Shown here in pieces: positions 16,961 through 26,031 of a stretch of DNA of 64,000 nucleotides (position 1 is its first letter; every line of letters starts with the position of its first letter). Where the stretch lies: positions 434,001 through 498,000 of the forward strand of contig NZ_FNAT01000002.1 in the NCBI RefSeq assembly GCF_900102015.1, written 5' to 3'. Source of the DNA: Limimaricola pyoseonensis. GTDB lineage: Bacteria > Pseudomonadota > Alphaproteobacteria > Rhodobacterales > Rhodobacteraceae. Under the pieces are notes generated by a model. That model was not told the origin of the DNA. It searched no databases and worked only from the letters and a program-made list of their open reading frames with translations. The translations under genes were made by a program, and so were the position numbers.

Positions 16961-17347
16961 TCAGCGTTCGCCCGGCTCGATCAGGTCCCAGCGGTTGCCC
17001 CAGGGGTCGCGAAACACCGCCACGGTGCCATAGGGCTCGTGGCGCGGCGCCTCCTCGAACACCACGCCGGCGTCGCGCATCCGCGCGTGGTCGCCGGCGA
17101 AATCCGCGGTCTCGAGGAACAGCCAGACCCGGCCGCCGCCCTGCGCGCCGATCGCGGCGCGCTGCTCGGCGGTGTCGGCGCGGGCGAGGATCAGGCCGGT
17201 GCCGCCCGAAGACGGCACCACCCGGACCCAGCGCTTGTCGCCCATGGCCACGTCCTCGGCCAGCTCGAAGCCCATCGGCCCGGTGAAGAAGGCGATCGCC
17301 TCGTCGTAATCGGGCACGACGAGGCTGACATTGCCGAGCCGGCTCAT
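16961..17347 (-). CDS. VOC (glyoxalase/bleomycin-resistance fold) family protein
   Basis: 128 aa with one VOC module pair: MSRLGNVSLVVPDYDEAIAFFTGPMGFELAEDV begins the first beta-alpha-beta unit, and VFRDPWGNRWDLIEP closes the second with the terminal acidic residue often used for metal binding. The first position where glyoxalases have His is replaced by Asn-Val-Ser context, so metal binding is uncertain. The start codon overlaps the pyc stop (ATGA), so it is translated behind pyruvate carboxylase. Substrate unknown. Confidence 0.85.
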   Translation of the reverse strand: MSRLGNVSLVVPDYDEAIAFFTGPMGFELAEDVAMGDKRWVRVVPSSGGTGLILARADTAEQRAAIGAQGGGRVWLFLETADFAGDHARMRDAGVVFEEAPRHEPYGTVAVFRDPWGNRWDLIEPGER

Positions 17348-20300
17348 TCCAGCTCGACCAGCAGGTCCTTGGCGTCGATCTGCGCGCCGGGCGTGACATG
17401 CACCGCCTTGACCGTGCCGTCGCGCTCGGCATGCAGGCCGGTCTCCATCTTCATCGCCTCGATGGTCAGCAGCATGTCGCCCTGCTTCACCTTTCGGCCG
17501 GGCTGGGCGATCACGGTGGAGACCACGCCGGGCATCGGCGCGCCGACATGGGCCGGGTTGCCGATCTCGGCCTTGGGGCGCTTGGCGCTGGTGGCCGCGG
17601 CCTTGCGGTTCGGCACCCGGATCGTGCGCGGCTGGCCGTTCAGCTCGAAGAACACCCGCACCTCGCCGTCCTCGCCGGTCTCGCCCACCGCCTGCAGCCG
17701 GATCTCCAGCGTCTTGCCGGGGTCGATCTCGGCCGAGACCTCCTCGCCGGGCTCCATCCCGTAGAAGAAGTTGCGGGTGGGCAGGGTGCGCACCGGGCCG
17801 TACTGGGCATGCCGGCGGGCGTAGTCGGTGAAGACCTTGGGATACATCAGGTAGCCCTGCAGATCCTCGTCGTCGATCTCCATGCCGCCGCAGGCCTGCG
17901 AGGCCTCGGCCCGCGCCGCCTCGAAATCCACCGGCTTCAGGTGCTTGCCGGGGCGGTCCTTCAGCGGCTTCTCGCCCTTCAGCACCTTCTTCTGCAGCGA
18001 GGTGGGCCAGCCGCCCGGCGGCTGGCCGAGATTGCCCTTCATCATGTCGATGACGCTGTCGGGGAAGGAGACGTCGTGGGACGGATCCTCGACCTGCGCG
18101 CGGGTCAGCCCCTGGCTCACCATCATCAGCGCCATGTCGCCCACCACCTTCGAGGACGGCGTGACCTTCACGATGTCGCCGAACATCATGTTCACCTCGG
18201 CATAGGTCTTGGCGACCTCGTGCCAGCGCTCCTCGAGGCCGAGCGAACGCGCCTGCGCCTTGAGGTTGGTGAACTGCCCGCCGGGCATCTCGTGCAGGTA
18301 GACCTCGGAGGCCGGGGCCTGCAGGCCGCTTTCGAAGGCGGCGTAATGCGCGCGCACCGTCTCGAAGTAGTTCGAGATCTCGCGGATCGCGTCGATGTCG
18401 AGATGGGTGTCGCGCTCGGTGCCCGAGAGCGCCTCGACGATCGAGCCCAGCGTCGGCTGCGAGGTGTTGCCCGAGAAGCTGTCCATCGCCGCGTCGATCG
18501 CGTCGACGCCGGCCGCCGCCGCCGCCATCACGGTCGAGATCGCGGCGCCGGAGGTGTCGTGGGTGTGGAAGTGGATCGGCAGGCCCACCTCCTGCTTCAG
18601 CGCGGTGAAGAGCTTGGTCGCGGCCGGCGCCTTCAGCAGGCCCGCCATGTCCTTCAGGCCCAGCACATGCGCGCCGGCCTTCTCGAGATCCTTGGCCATC
18701 GCGACGTAGTAGTCGAGGTCGTACTTGTCGCGCTTGGCGTCGAGCAGGTTGCCGGTGTAGCAGATCGTGCCCTCGCAGAGCTTGCCGGCATCGATCACCG
18801 CGTCCATCGCGACGCGCATGTTCTCGGTCCAGTTCAGGCTGTCGAAGACCCGGAACACGTCGACGCCGCTTTCGGCCGCCTGCTTCACGAAGCCCTGCAC
18901 CACGTTGTCGGGGTAGTTGGTGTAGCCCACCCCGTTCGAGGCCCTGAGCAGCATCTGCGTCATGATGTTGGGCATCTTGGCGCGGATGTCGCGCAGCCGC
19001 TGCCACGGGCATTCCTGCAGGAAGCGGTAGGCCACGTCGAAGGTGGCGCCGCCCCAGCACTCGACCGAGAACAGCTCGGGCAGGTTGGCCGCGTAGGAGG
19101 GCGCGACGCGGACCATGTCGATCGAGCGCATCCGGGTCGCCAGAAGCGACTGGTGGCCGTCGCGCATGGTGGTGTCGGTGATCAGCAACCGCTCCTGCGC
19201 CTTCATCCAGTCGGCGACGGCCTGCGGGCCCTTCTCCTCGAGGATCTGGCGGGTGCCGGCGACGGGCTGCTCGACCCGCGGGGCGGGGGCGCGCGGCGGC
19301 CGGGCCTCGGCGCCGGGGCGCTGGCGGCCCTCGGTCTCGGGATGGCCGTTTACCGTGATGTCGGCGATGTAGGTCAGCAGCCGGGTCGCGCGGTCGCGGC
19401 GGCTGTCGAACTTGAACAGGTCCGGCGTCGTGTCGATGAACTTGGTGGTGTACTCGTTCGACAGGAAGGTCGGGTGCTTCAGCAGGTTGATGACGAAGTC
19501 GATGTTGGTGCTCACGCCGCGAATCCGGAACTCGCGCAGCGCGCGGTCCATGCGGGCGATCGCCATCTCGGGCGTCGGCGCGCGCGCCGTCACCTTGGTC
19601 AGCAGCGAATCGTAGAAGCGGGTGATCACCGCGCCGGAATAGGCGGTGCCGCCGTCGAGCCGGATGCCCGGGCCGGTGGCCGAGCGGTAGGTCTGGATCC
19701 GACCGTAATCGGGGATGAAGCTGTTCTGCGGGTCCTCGGTGGTGACCCGGCACTGCAGCGCGTGGCCGTCGAGCTTGACGTCGTACTGGCTGGCGCAGCC
19801 GGTCGCCTCGACGATCGACTTGCCCTCGGCGATCATGATCTGCGCGCGCACGATGTCGATGCCTGTGACCTCCTCGGTCACCGTGTGCTCGACCTGCACG
19901 CGGGGGTTCACCTCGATGAAGTAGAACTCGCCCGAATCCATGTCCATCAGGAACTCGACCGTGCCGGCGCACTCGTAGTTCACGTGCTGGCAGATCTTCT
20001 TGCCGAGATTGCACAGCTGTTCGCGCTGGGTGCCCGAGAGGTAGGGGGCGGGGGCGCGCTCGACCACTTTCTGGTTGCGGCGCTGGACCGAGCAGTCGCG
20101 CTCCCACAGGTGGTAGATCTGGCCCATCTGGTCGCCGAGGATCTGTACCTCGACGTGGCGGGCGCGGGTGATCATCTTCTCGAGGTAGCCCTCGCCGTTG
20201 CCGAAGGCGGCCTCGGCCTCGCGCCGGCCCTCGCGCACCTTCTCGGCCAGCTCGTCCTCGGACTGGATCGGCCGCATGCCGCGGCCGCCGCCGCCCCAGC

Positions 20301-20787
20301 TGGCCTTGAGCATCAGCGGGTAGCCGATCTCGGCGGCCTCCTTGCGGATCGCCTCCATGTCGTCGCCCAGCACCTCGGTGGCCGGGATCACCGGCACGCC
20401 GGCCTCGATCGCCACCTTGCGGGCCGAGGCCTTGTCGCCGAGCTTGCGCATGGTCTCGGCCTTGGGGCCGATGAAGGTGATGCCGGCGGCCGCGCAGGCG
20501 TCGACGAATTCGGGGTTCTCCGAGAGCAGGCCGTAGCCCGGGTGGATCGCGTCGGCGCCCGACATCTTGGCCACCCGGATGATCTCGGGGATCGAGAGGT
20601 AGGCCTGAACGGGGCCGAGCCCCTCGCCGATGCGATAGGCCTCGTCCGCCTTGAAGCGGTGCAGGCCGAGCTTGTCCTCCTCGGCATAGACCGCCACGGT
20701 CTTCTTGCCCATCTCGTTGGCCGCGCGCATCACGCGGATCGCGATCTCGCCCCGGTTGGCGATCAGGATCTTCTGGAATTCCGCCAT
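17344..20787 (-). CDS. pyc: Pyruvate carboxylase
   Basis: 1147 aa single-chain biotin enzyme making oxaloacetate from pyruvate, bicarbonate and ATP; it refills the TCA cycle. Domains in order: biotin carboxylase (about 1-450, starting ILIANRGEIAIRVMRAA; ATP loop with GGGGRGM; EVNPRVQVEHTVTEE), carboxyltransferase (about 540-810, starting LLITDTTMRDGHQSLLATRM, with metal-binding HTHDTSG), the PYC_OADA linker domain, and a biotinyl domain with EAMKMET (biotin Lys at about 1113). The start at 20787 is set by GGAGGGGTAGTT just upstream and the conserved AEFQKILIANRG. A longer frame to 20883 adds only unrelated residues. A LacI-type palindrome lies about 105 bases upstream. Confidence 0.98.
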   Translation of the reverse strand: MAEFQKILIANRGEIAIRVMRAANEMGKKTVAVYAEEDKLGLHRFKADEAYRIGEGLGPVQAYLSIPEIIRVAKMSGADAIHPGYGLLSENPEFVDACAAAGITFIGPKAETMRKLGDKASARKVAIEAGVPVIPATEVLGDDMEAIRKEAAEIGYPLMLKASWGGGGRGMRPIQSEDELAEKVREGRREAEAAFGNGEGYLEKMITRARHVEVQILGDQMGQIYHLWERDCSVQRRNQKVVERAPAPYLSGTQREQLCNLGKKICQHVNYECAGTVEFLMDMDSGEFYFIEVNPRVQVEHTVTEEVTGIDIVRAQIMIAEGKSIVEATGCASQYDVKLDGHALQCRVTTEDPQNSFIPDYGRIQTYRSATGPGIRLDGGTAYSGAVITRFYDSLLTKVTARAPTPEMAIARMDRALREFRIRGVSTNIDFVINLLKHPTFLSNEYTTKFIDTTPDLFKFDSRRDRATRLLTYIADITVNGHPETEGRQRPGAEARPPRAPAPRVEQPVAGTRQILEEKGPQAVADWMKAQERLLITDTTMRDGHQSLLATRMRSIDMVRVAPSYAANLPELFSVECWGGATFDVAYRFLQECPWQRLRDIRAKMPNIMTQMLLRASNGVGYTNYPDNVVQGFVKQAAESGVDVFRVFDSLNWTENMRVAMDAVIDAGKLCEGTICYTGNLLDAKRDKYDLDYYVAMAKDLEKAGAHVLGLKDMAGLLKAPAATKLFTALKQEVGLPIHFHTHDTSGAAISTVMAAAAAGVDAIDAAMDSFSGNTSQPTLGSIVEALSGTERDTHLDIDAIREISNYFETVRAHYAAFESGLQAPASEVYLHEMPGGQFTNLKAQARSLGLEERWHEVAKTYAEVNMMFGDIVKVTPSSKVVGDMALMMVSQGLTRAQVEDPSHDVSFPDSVIDMMKGNLGQPPGGWPTSLQKKVLKGEKPLKDRPGKHLKPVDFEAARAEASQACGGMEIDDEDLQGYLMYPKVFTDYARRHAQYGPVRTLPTRNFFYGMEPGEEVSAEIDPGKTLEIRLQAVGETGEDGEVRVFFELNGQPRTIRVPNRKAAATSAKRPKAEIGNPAHVGAPMPGVVSTVIAQPGRKVKQGDMLLTIEAMKMETGLHAERDGTVKAVHVTPGAQIDAKDLLVELE

Positions 20788-20891
20788 AACTACCCCTCCG
20801 TCGGTCGGCGGCAGTCTAGAAGTTTCTGCGGTGCAGTATAGCCCCGACATGATGTGTCTCGCGCGGCGTCGGGACCTATGCATTGTATGCG

Positions 20892-20905
20892 CGTTAGCGC
20901 TAACG
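20892..20905. promoter_or_regulatory. Perfect 14-bp palindrome, LacI-family-type operator, between pyc and uvrD
   Basis: CGTTAGCGCTAACG reads the same on both strands and has the central CG (here within AGCGCT) typical of LacI/GalR-family operators. It lies 105 bases upstream of the pyc start and 129 bases upstream of the helicase start, in a 246-base intergenic region that is less GC-rich than the flanks. No LacI regulator is encoded in the window. I infer control of pyc by a central-carbon regulator. Confidence 0.55.
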
Positions 20906-21033
20906 AATAGGTTGCGCCGGGCGGTGCCGGCACGCCTCGCTGCCGCGTCCGGCGGTTTCGTGATCCGGAAGCGGACGGAACATTAACCGAACGCCGCTTT
21001 CATTCCGAACGGCGCGGCGCTAGATTGCCGCGC

Positions 21034-23430
21034 ATGAGCAGCTTCTCCGACGACGAGGCCTTCGAGGCCGCCGCCCAACCCCTGTCGCGCCGCGCCATGG
21101 CCCAGCCCGGCGGCGCGCCCTATCTCGACGGTCTCAACCCCGCCCAGAGGCAGGCGGTCGAGACGCTCGACGGACCGGTGCTGATGCTGGCGGGGGCGGG
21201 CACCGGCAAGACCCGGGCGCTGACCGCGCGGATCGTGCACCTGATGCGGACGGGCCGGGCGCGGCCGAACGAGATCCTCGCCGTGACCTTCACCAACAAG
21301 GCCGCGCGCGAGATGAAGGAGCGGATCGGCCGGATGCTGGGTGAGGCGGTCGAGGGCATGCCCTGGCTCGGCACCTTCCATGCGATCTGCGTCAAGCTCT
21401 TGCGCCGCCATGCCGAGCTGGTCGGGCTGAAGTCGAACTTCACCATCCTCGACACCGACGACCAGATCCGCCTCCTGAAGCAGCTGGTCGCGGCCGAGAA
21501 CATCGACGACAAGCGCTGGCCGGCGCGGATGCTGGCCGGCATCATCGACGACTGGAAGAACCGCGCGCTCACGCCCGAGGCGGTGCCGACCGCCGACGCC
21601 TCGGCCTATGACGGCAAGGGCCGCAAGCTCTACGCCGCCTACCAGCAGCGGCTGAAGGAACTGAACGCCGTCGATTTCGGCGACCTGCTGCTGCACATGG
21701 TCACGATCTTCCAGACCCGCGACGACGTGCTCGACCAGTATCGCCGCTGGTTCCGCTACATCCTCGTCGACGAGTACCAGGACACCAACGTCGCGCAGTA
21801 TCTCTGGCTGCGGCTTCTGGCCGGCGGCCACAAGAACATCTGCTGCGTCGGCGACGACGACCAGTCGATCTATGGCTGGCGCGGCGCCGAAGTGGGCAAC
21901 ATCCTGCGCTTCGAGAAGGACTTTCCCGGCGCCGAAGTGATCCGGCTCGAGCAGAACTACCGCTCGACCCCGCATATCCTCGGCGCGGCCTCGGGCCTCA
22001 TCACCGCCAACAAGGGCCGGCTCGGCAAGACGCTCTGGACCGAGGAAGAGGAGGGCGAGAAGCTGCGCCTGATCGGCCACTGGGACGGCGACGAGGAGGC
22101 GCGCTGGGTCGGGGAGGAGATCGAGGCGGCGCAGAAGGGCACGCGCGGCATGCAGCCCTTCGGCCTCGATTCCATGGCCATTCTCGTGCGCGCCTCGCAC
22201 CAGATGCGCGCCTTCGAAGACCGCTTCCTGACCATCGGCCTGCCGTATCGCGTGATCGGCGGCCCGCGCTTCTACGAGCGGCTCGAGATCCGCGACGCGA
22301 TGGCCTATTTCCGCCTCGCCGTCTCGCTCGACGACGACCTCGCCTTCGAGCGGATCGTCAACACGCCGAAGCGGGGCTTGGGCAACAAGGCGGTGCAGAC
22401 GATCCAGCGCACCGCGCGCTCGAACGGCGTGAGCCTCGTCGAGGGCGCGCGGCTCGTGGTGCAGGGCCGGCTGCTGGGCGGCAAGGGCCTGAAGGAGCTG
22501 ACCATCCTCGTCGACGCGCTCGACCGCTGGCATGCGCAGGTCGTGGGCGAGAGCGACACCCATGTCGAGCTCGCCGAGATGATCCTCGACGAGAGCGGCT
22601 ACACGACGATGTGGCAGAACGACAAGACGCCCGAGGCGCCGGGCCGGCTCGAGAACCTCAAGGAGCTGGTGAAGGCGCTCGAGAGCTTCGACAGCCTGCA
22701 GGGCTTCCTCGAGCACGTCGCGCTGATCATGGACAACGAGCAGGCCGAGGAGGGCGAGAAGGTGTCGATCATGACGCTGCACGCCGCCAAGGGCCTCGAG
22801 TTCCCGATGGTGTTCCTGCCGGGCTGGGAGGACGGGCTGTTCCCCTCGCAGCGCTCTATGGACGAAAGCGGGCTGCGGGGCCTCGAGGAGGAGCGGCGGC
22901 TGGCCTATGTCGGCATCACCCGCGCCGAGGCGGTCTGCACGATTTCCTTCGCCGCCAACCGCCGGGTCTACGGCCAGTGGCAGAGCCAGCTGCCCTCGCG
23001 CTTCATCGACGAGCTGCCCGAGGGGCATGTCGAGGTGCTGACCCCGCCGGGCCTTTATGGCGGCGGCTACGGCGCGGCGGGCATGGCGGCCAGCGCCTCG
23101 CCTGCGATCATGGAAAGCCAGGGCTCGCACCTGCACGACCGTGCCGCCAAGGCCGACGTCTACAACAGCCCCGGCTGGAAGCGGCTGCAGGCGCGCGGCC
23201 AGCAGCGGCAGATGCGCCAGCCGGCCGAGGCCAAGAACATCACCATCGACATGACGGCGATGTCCTCCTTCACGGAAGGCGACCGGGTGTTCCACCAGAA
23301 GTTCGGCTACGGCACGATCCGCGGCGTCGAGGGCGACAAGCTCGACGTGGCCTTCGACAAGGCGGGCGAGAAGAAGGTGGTGGCGCGCTTCGTGGTGGCC
23401 GCCGATCAGGCCGACGACGTGCCGTTCTGA
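21034..23430 (+). CDS. uvrD: ATP-dependent DNA helicase UvrD/PcrA (superfamily 1A)
   Basis: 798 aa 3'-5' helicase for nucleotide excision and mismatch repair and for fork rescue. Motifs in order: Q motif LNPAQRQAV, Walker A MLAGAGTGKTRAL, TFTNKAAREM (Ia), VDEYQDTN (II), VGDDDQSIYGWRGA (III), QNYRST (IV), MTLHAAKGLEF (V) and AYVGITRAE (VI). A C-terminal tudor-like domain of the PcrA/UvrD type (GDRVFHQKFGYGTIRGVEG) is present after a Gln/Arg-rich linker. The ATG at 21034 is preferred to the TTG at 21025. The 3' end overlaps the convergent argP gene by 25 bases. Confidence 0.95.
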   Translation: MSSFSDDEAFEAAAQPLSRRAMAQPGGAPYLDGLNPAQRQAVETLDGPVLMLAGAGTGKTRALTARIVHLMRTGRARPNEILAVTFTNKAAREMKERIGRMLGEAVEGMPWLGTFHAICVKLLRRHAELVGLKSNFTILDTDDQIRLLKQLVAAENIDDKRWPARMLAGIIDDWKNRALTPEAVPTADASAYDGKGRKLYAAYQQRLKELNAVDFGDLLLHMVTIFQTRDDVLDQYRRWFRYILVDEYQDTNVAQYLWLRLLAGGHKNICCVGDDDQSIYGWRGAEVGNILRFEKDFPGAEVIRLEQNYRSTPHILGAASGLITANKGRLGKTLWTEEEEGEKLRLIGHWDGDEEARWVGEEIEAAQKGTRGMQPFGLDSMAILVRASHQMRAFEDRFLTIGLPYRVIGGPRFYERLEIRDAMAYFRLAVSLDDDLAFERIVNTPKRGLGNKAVQTIQRTARSNGVSLVEGARLVVQGRLLGGKGLKELTILVDALDRWHAQVVGESDTHVELAEMILDESGYTTMWQNDKTPEAPGRLENLKELVKALESFDSLQGFLEHVALIMDNEQAEEGEKVSIMTLHAAKGLEFPMVFLPGWEDGLFPSQRSMDESGLRGLEEERRLAYVGITRAEAVCTISFAANRRVYGQWQSQLPSRFIDELPEGHVEVLTPPGLYGGGYGAAGMAASASPAIMESQGSHLHDRAAKADVYNSPGWKRLQARGQQRQMRQPAEAKNITIDMTAMSSFTEGDRVFHQKFGYGTIRGVEGDKLDVAFDKAGEKKVVARFVVAADQADDVPF

Positions 23431-24284
23431 ACCAGCGCCGCGCGCGCGGCGCGCCTGACCGCCCGCGTCAGCGCTTCGAGCGGCCCGGCCATGCCGCGCG
23501 CCACCTGCCAGTGCAGCGGCGTGTCCAGCGGGACAGGCGACAGTTCGACCAGGTCGCGATCCTCGGGCAGCATGACCTCAGGGATCATCGCCCAGCCGAG
23601 CCCGAGCCGCACCGCGTCGAGAAACCCTTGGGTCGAGGCGATCCGGTGCGCGGGCAGGGCGACCGGGCGGCCCGAGACGCGCTCGGCCCAGTCCGCCTGC
23701 AGCCTGTCGCGCGCATCATAGACCAGCGACGGTGCGGCGGCGAGCGCGGTGGCGTCGACCCCCTCCGGAAACCAGCGCTCCGCCACGTCTCGCCGGGCCA
23801 TGGCGCGGTAGCGTAGCGCGCCCAGCGGCTCTGAATCGCAGCCCTGCACCGGCCCCGACCGGGAAGTGACGGCGGCGCTGACGGCGCCGCGCCGCAGCTG
23901 GTCGGCGCTGTGCTCCTGGTCGTCGATCGATAGGTCGAACAGCATCTCGTGCCCCGCCAGCGCGGGCAGGAACCACGTGGCCAAGCTGTCGGCGTTCACC
24001 GCCAGATGGACGGTCGGCCAGCCGCTGTCCGCCACGCCGATCTCGCGGTCGAGCCCGGCCTCCAGCAGGCGCACTTCGTCGTGGTGCCGCAACAGTCGCG
24101 CCCCGGCGGCGGTGGCGCGGCAGGGGCGGCCGCGTTCGACCAGCACGGCGCCCAGCCGCTCCTCGAGACCGCGCACCCTTTGCGACACGGCGGACGGCGT
24201 CACCGCGAGCGCGCTCGCGGCCAGATCGAAACTGCCGGTGCGAAGCACCGCGGCCAAGGCGGCGAGCGCGGGGTAGTCCATCAT
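23406..24284 (-). CDS. argP: LysR-family transcriptional regulator ArgP
   Basis: 292 aa. The N-terminal winged helix-turn-helix is typical of LysR proteins: ALAAVLRTGSFDLAASALAVTPSAVSQRVRGLEERLG. It resembles ArgP/LysG/IciA in the AVSQRVRxLE recognition helix and the effector domain. It is divergent from an argO/lysE exporter gene with only 68 bases between the starts, the classic arrangement in which ArgP senses lysine or arginine and activates export. The first two codons are both ATG (24284 and 24281). Its 3' end overlaps the helicase gene on the other strand. Confidence 0.9.
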   Translation of the reverse strand: MMDYPALAALAAVLRTGSFDLAASALAVTPSAVSQRVRGLEERLGAVLVERGRPCRATAAGARLLRHHDEVRLLEAGLDREIGVADSGWPTVHLAVNADSLATWFLPALAGHEMLFDLSIDDQEHSADQLRRGAVSAAVTSRSGPVQGCDSEPLGALRYRAMARRDVAERWFPEGVDATALAAAPSLVYDARDRLQADWAERVSGRPVALPAHRIASTQGFLDAVRLGLGWAMIPEVMLPEDRDLVELSPVPLDTPLHWQVARGMAGPLEALTRAVRRAARAALVQNGTSSA

Positions 24285-24288
24285 GAGC

Positions 24289-24328
24289 TTGGCTTAATCG
24301 AGCGCAGTTCTTTTAATTTGGCTAATCC
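24289..24328. promoter_or_regulatory. argP-argO intergenic operator region with direct repeats
   Basis: TTGGCTTAATC (24289-24299) and TTGGCTAATCC (24318-24328) form imperfect direct repeats in the 68-base A+T-enriched gap between the divergent starts. Candidate ArgP binding or promoter elements; the first copy sits five bases from the argP start, which would allow autorepression. Confidence 0.4.
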
Positions 24329-24352
24329 GGTATCCGGCCTTAGTCAAACGCG

Positions 24353-24964
24353 ATGACCTTCGCCTCCGCCTATCTCGCCGGCGTCGCGCTCGGGCTGTCC
24401 CTCATCCTCGCCATCGGCGCGCAGAACGCCTTCGTGCTGCGACAGGGGCTCAGGGGCGAGCATGTGCTGGCCGTGGTGCTGACCTGCGCGCTGTCGGACG
24501 CGGTGCTGATTACGGCCGGGGTCTCGGGCTTCGCGGCGCTGGCGCAGGCCGCGCCCTGGATCGCGCCCGTGCTGCGATGGGGCGGGGCCGCTTTCCTGGT
24601 GATCTATGGCGCGAAGGCGCTGTTGGCCGCCTGGCGCGGCGGCGAGGCGCTGCGCGCCGCCGATGACGGCGCGGCCGGGCTGCGCCGTGCGGTGCTGACC
24701 TGCCTCGCGCTGACTTGGCTCAACCCGCATGTCTACCTCGACACTCTGGTGCTGCTGGGCTCGATCGCCTCGCGCTTCGTAGGGGTCGAGGCGGCTTTCG
24801 GCGTGGGCGCGGTCTCGGCCTCCTTCCTGTTCTTCTTCGCGCTGGGCTACGGCGCGCGGCTCTTGCGCCCGGTCTTCGCCAAGCCCGCCGCCTGGCGCGT
24901 GCTCGATGCCGGCATCGCGGTGGTGATGTGGAGCATCGCCGCCGGGCTGGTCTGGGGCGGCTGA
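24353..24964 (+). CDS. argO: LysE/ArgO family basic amino acid exporter
   Basis: 203 aa with about six membrane helices. The LysE-family signature LGLSLILAIGAQNAFVLRQG is at the N-terminus (about residues 13-32), and LTCLALTWLNPHVYLDTLVLLG in the middle matches the conserved NPHVYLDT segment. It exports arginine and/or lysine; with the divergent argP this is the expected regulator/exporter pair. Which amino acid is preferred cannot be read from sequence. Confidence 0.93.
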   Translation: MTFASAYLAGVALGLSLILAIGAQNAFVLRQGLRGEHVLAVVLTCALSDAVLITAGVSGFAALAQAAPWIAPVLRWGGAAFLVIYGAKALLAAWRGGEALRAADDGAAGLRRAVLTCLALTWLNPHVYLDTLVLLGSIASRFVGVEAAFGVGAVSASFLFFFALGYGARLLRPVFAKPAAWRVLDAGIAVVMWSIAAGLVWGG

Positions 24965-25068
24965 GGCCCGCTTCCTTCTCTTGATCAGCATGCCCTATCC
25001 CCGGCCTGCACCTTGGCCGGGCTTGCATCCCGGCCGGCTTTGCCCTCAGGTGACGCGAGGAGATTTGC

Positions 25069-26031
25069 ATGACGACAGCATCCATCGCGCGTTCGGAAGG
25101 CTCGCCCATCGCCGGGATCGGCTGGATGGTGGCGGCCGGGCTGTGCTTCGTCGGCATGACGGTGCTGATCAAGGCGGTGGGCCCGGCGCTGCCGGCGGCG
25201 CAGACGGCGCTGCTGCGCTTCGCGCTGGGGCTGCCCTTCCTCTTGCCGATGTTGCCGGCGCTGCGCCGGGCGCGGATCACGCCGCGGCTCTGGCGGCTTC
25301 TGGGCCTGCGCGCGGTGCTGCACAGCTGCGGGGTGGGGCTGTGGTTCTTCGCGATCGCTCGCATCCCGCTGGGCGACGTGACGGCGATCAACTACCTCAA
25401 CCCGATCTGGGTGACGGTGGGGGCGGCGCTGCTGATGGGCGAGCCGCTGCCGCCGCGCCGTCTCGCGGCGGTGGGGGCGGCTTTCGTCGGCGCCTTCGTG
25501 GTGCTGCGCCCCGGCCTGCGCGAGATCGACCCCGGCCACATCGCGATGATGGGCACGGCGATGCTGATCGCCTCGGGCTACCTCGTGGTGAAGCGGCTGT
25601 CGGACGACCTCGCGCCCGAGGTGATCGTGGCGATGCTGTCGCTGATGGTGCCGCTGGGCCTTCTTCCCTTCGCGCTGCCGGTCTGGCAGGCGCCGGGGGC
25701 GGAGGCGCTGGTGTACCTGTTTCTCGCCGCCGGTCTCGGCACCGGCGGGCATTACGCGATGACGCGCGCCTTCGCGGCGGCGCCGCTGACGGTCACGCAG
25801 CCGGTCACCTTCCTGCAGCTGGTCTGGGCGGTGGCGATCGGCGCGCTCCTGTTCGGGGAGCCGGTGGACCCGTTCACCCTGCTGGGCGGCGCGATCATCA
25901 TGGGCGCGGTGCTGTTCATCACTTGGCGCGAGGCGCGGGCGCGGCGGGCGGCGACCGCCGCCACGCCCGACGCGGTGCCGGTCAGTCGGAAGGCAGCTCG
26001 CCCAGACGCTCGAGGATCGAGCCGGGGCTGA
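25069..26031 (+). CDS. DMT superfamily (EamA) transporter
   Basis: 320 aa with ten hydrophobic helices in two EamA repeats (about 18-150 and 165-285). Each repeat ends with the typical glutamate-proline motif: LLMGEPLPPRR and LLFGEPVDPFTLLGG. The conserved RFALGLPFLLP and TAINYLNPIWV segments fit metabolite exporters of this family. The last 20 or so residues (after RRAATAATPD) are hydrophilic, do not look like EamA and lie antisense to the end of choV: the two genes overlap tail to tail by 50 bases. Substrate unknown. Confidence 0.9.
   Translation: MTTASIARSEGSPIAGIGWMVAAGLCFVGMTVLIKAVGPALPAAQTALLRFALGLPFLLPMLPALRRARITPRLWRLLGLRAVLHSCGVGLWFFAIARIPLGDVTAINYLNPIWVTVGAALLMGEPLPPRRLAAVGAAFVGAFVVLRPGLREIDPGHIAMMGTAMLIASGYLVVKRLSDDLAPEVIVAMLSLMVPLGLLPFALPVWQAPGAEALVYLFLAAGLGTGGHYAMTRAFAAAPLTVTQPVTFLQLVWAVAIGALLFGEPVDPFTLLGGAIIMGAVLFITWREARARRAATAATPDAVPVSRKAARPDARGSSRG

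Noticed and set aside
17398-20841. 1147-codon open frame on the plus strand opposite pyc
   Set aside because: It is the shadow of the pyc codons in high-GC DNA: rich in His, Arg, Leu and Ala, with no domain, and pyc is certain on the other strand. The same applies to the 1332-codon minus-strand frame at 42618-46616 and the frames opposite uvrD (20983-23295) and the choline genes.
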